Assembly: GCA_007118765.1 (NCBI GenBank)
Contig: SKQZ01000015.1
Location: forward strand, 1-8,798
Direction of reading: 5' to 3'
Origin: Candidatus Hydrogenedentota bacterium
GTDB taxonomy: Bacteria; Hydrogenedentota; Hydrogenedentia; Hydrogenedentales; CAITNO01
DNA: 8,798 bases
The translations under genes and the position numbers were made by a program. Shown here in pieces: positions 8,246-8,798 of the stretch (positions are counted from its first letter, which is position 1; every line of letters starts with the position of its first letter). A model generated the notes under the pieces. That model had not been told where the DNA came from and made no database searches. It was given only the letters and a program-made list of their open reading frames with translations.

Positions 8246-8677
8246 ACGGATACGATACGCTAGAAACAGGGGACAAGTCAAAAAAGCCATGCATTTGCAG
8301 GCATTATTTTACAGACAACACACACCACCACCGATACGAGCGTCAAGCGCCGCGACCCAAGACACCACAACATCCCCAAACGGCCCAACGCCTTGATAAT
8401 CACCTATAGTGTCACTAAAATAGTCGCATTTGCTTTTCAGACAATGCTTGTGCCACACTTTTTTTATCGACGTTCTTCCGGCACCGTCCGAGGCACAGCG
8501 CGACCGGGCGCGGCCTTTTACGGGTTGCTTGCCGAGAGGAACAGGAAACTGGCGAGTGGCGCAATGGAGGACTCATCAGTGCAGATGGCAACAAGCCACA
8601 TACTGCAAGAGAACCCCCGTGTTACCTGGAAGTAAAACCCAAGTGCGGCGATAGCAGGAAACCATCGAAAAGGAATC
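8246..8677. other. 432-base non-coding stretch between two inverted repeat copies
   Basis: No convincing gene: the overlapping plus-strand frames at 8393-8635 and 8430-8654 have low-complexity, arginine-rich translations and no family features. Base composition is more AT-rich in the first half (for example 8280-8470) than in the flanking genes. Small signals include an 11-base palindrome TAGTGTCACTA (8407-8417), part of a sequence resembling an SP6-type phage promoter on the minus strand. The repeat termini on either side (8245 and 8678) face each other as an inverted pair. Confidence 0.5.
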
Positions 8678-8798
8678 TAGCCCGGATATTTCATCAGGTT
8701 TCGTCGTGAGCCTGTGAAGATTGCGCCAGAGCAGGTGTTTTGCGCAGGCCGCCGGCTGACAGCGTGTTAGTACACGTCGAAGTCGGCGGACAAGCAAA
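8678..8798 (+). repeat. Long palindromic element, copy C (truncated by window edge)
   Basis: This is the first 121 bases of the 181-base type, matching 2589-2709 at 119 of 121 positions without gaps. The differences are G for C at 8685 (against 2596) and G for T at 8770 (against 2681). The second is in the apical loop of the hairpin; the first is near the terminus, where the G of copy C would restore pairing with the right end seen in copy A. It starts with TAGCCCGGATATTTCATCAGG, preceded by unrelated sequence, which marks the element boundary. The right arm lies beyond the window. Confidence 0.85.

Noticed and set aside
8404..8421. Cloning-vector contamination as the source of the SP6-like sequence
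   Set aside because: The match is imperfect and the flanks show no polylinker or vector backbone.
8393..8654. Two overlapping small plus-strand open frames in the gene-free region
   Set aside because: No family similarity, no good ribosome-binding site, and they lie between repeat copies in DNA that does not look coding.
8576..8797. Minus-strand open frame sharing its N-terminus (MLVRRLRRV...) with a frame ending near 2708
   Set aside because: The shared peptide comes only from the palindromic repeat. The two frames diverge as soon as the repeat ends, so it is not a conserved protein.

Overview
The window comes from a GC-rich bacterial chromosome. It shows a broken-in sugar-degradation operon, a small ferredoxin, one crotonase-family gene, a soluble histidine kinase and two core-metabolism genes (NADP-isocitrate dehydrogenase and long-form phosphoglycerate dehydrogenase). 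A GH78 rhamnosidase beside a Gfo/Idh/MocA oxidoreductase, together with many short intergenic palindromes, would fit a polysaccharide-degrading bacterium of the PVC/Hydrogenedentes kind often seen in metagenomes. That placement is a weak inference: no rRNA or other marker gene is present.

Layout. 1-2591 (+): the C-terminal half of an alpha-L-rhamnosidase, then 38 bases later a Gfo/Idh/MocA dehydrogenase, probably one operon for freeing and oxidising plant or microbial sugars. 2589-2769: a 181-base imperfect palindrome whose first base is also the first base of the dehydrogenase stop codon. 2772-2821: a probable terminator for the next gene. 2861-3034 (-): a 57-residue 2[4Fe-4S] ferredoxin. 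3297-4085 (+): an enoyl-CoA hydratase/isomerase family protein, divergent from the ferredoxin. 4137-4877 (-): a histidine kinase with no visible sensor domain, convergent with the crotonase. 5006-6241 (-): icd. 6366-7964 (-): serA. 7965-8798: 834 bases without a convincing gene, holding a 122-base palindrome (8124-8245) and the start of another 181-type palindrome (8678 to the window edge).

The most unusual content is this family of TA-bounded palindromic repeats. Three members are visible: two long ones (119 of 121 compared bases identical, 6.1 kb apart) and one short, inverted and diverged member that lacks exactly the central 59 bases of the long form. No transposase is present in the window, so they look like non-autonomous MITE/REP-like elements. 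The protein genes are otherwise ordinary, apart from the non-hydratase active site of the crotonase and the degenerate ATP-binding motifs of the kinase.

No tRNA, rRNA, CRISPR array, complete insertion sequence or phage gene was seen.
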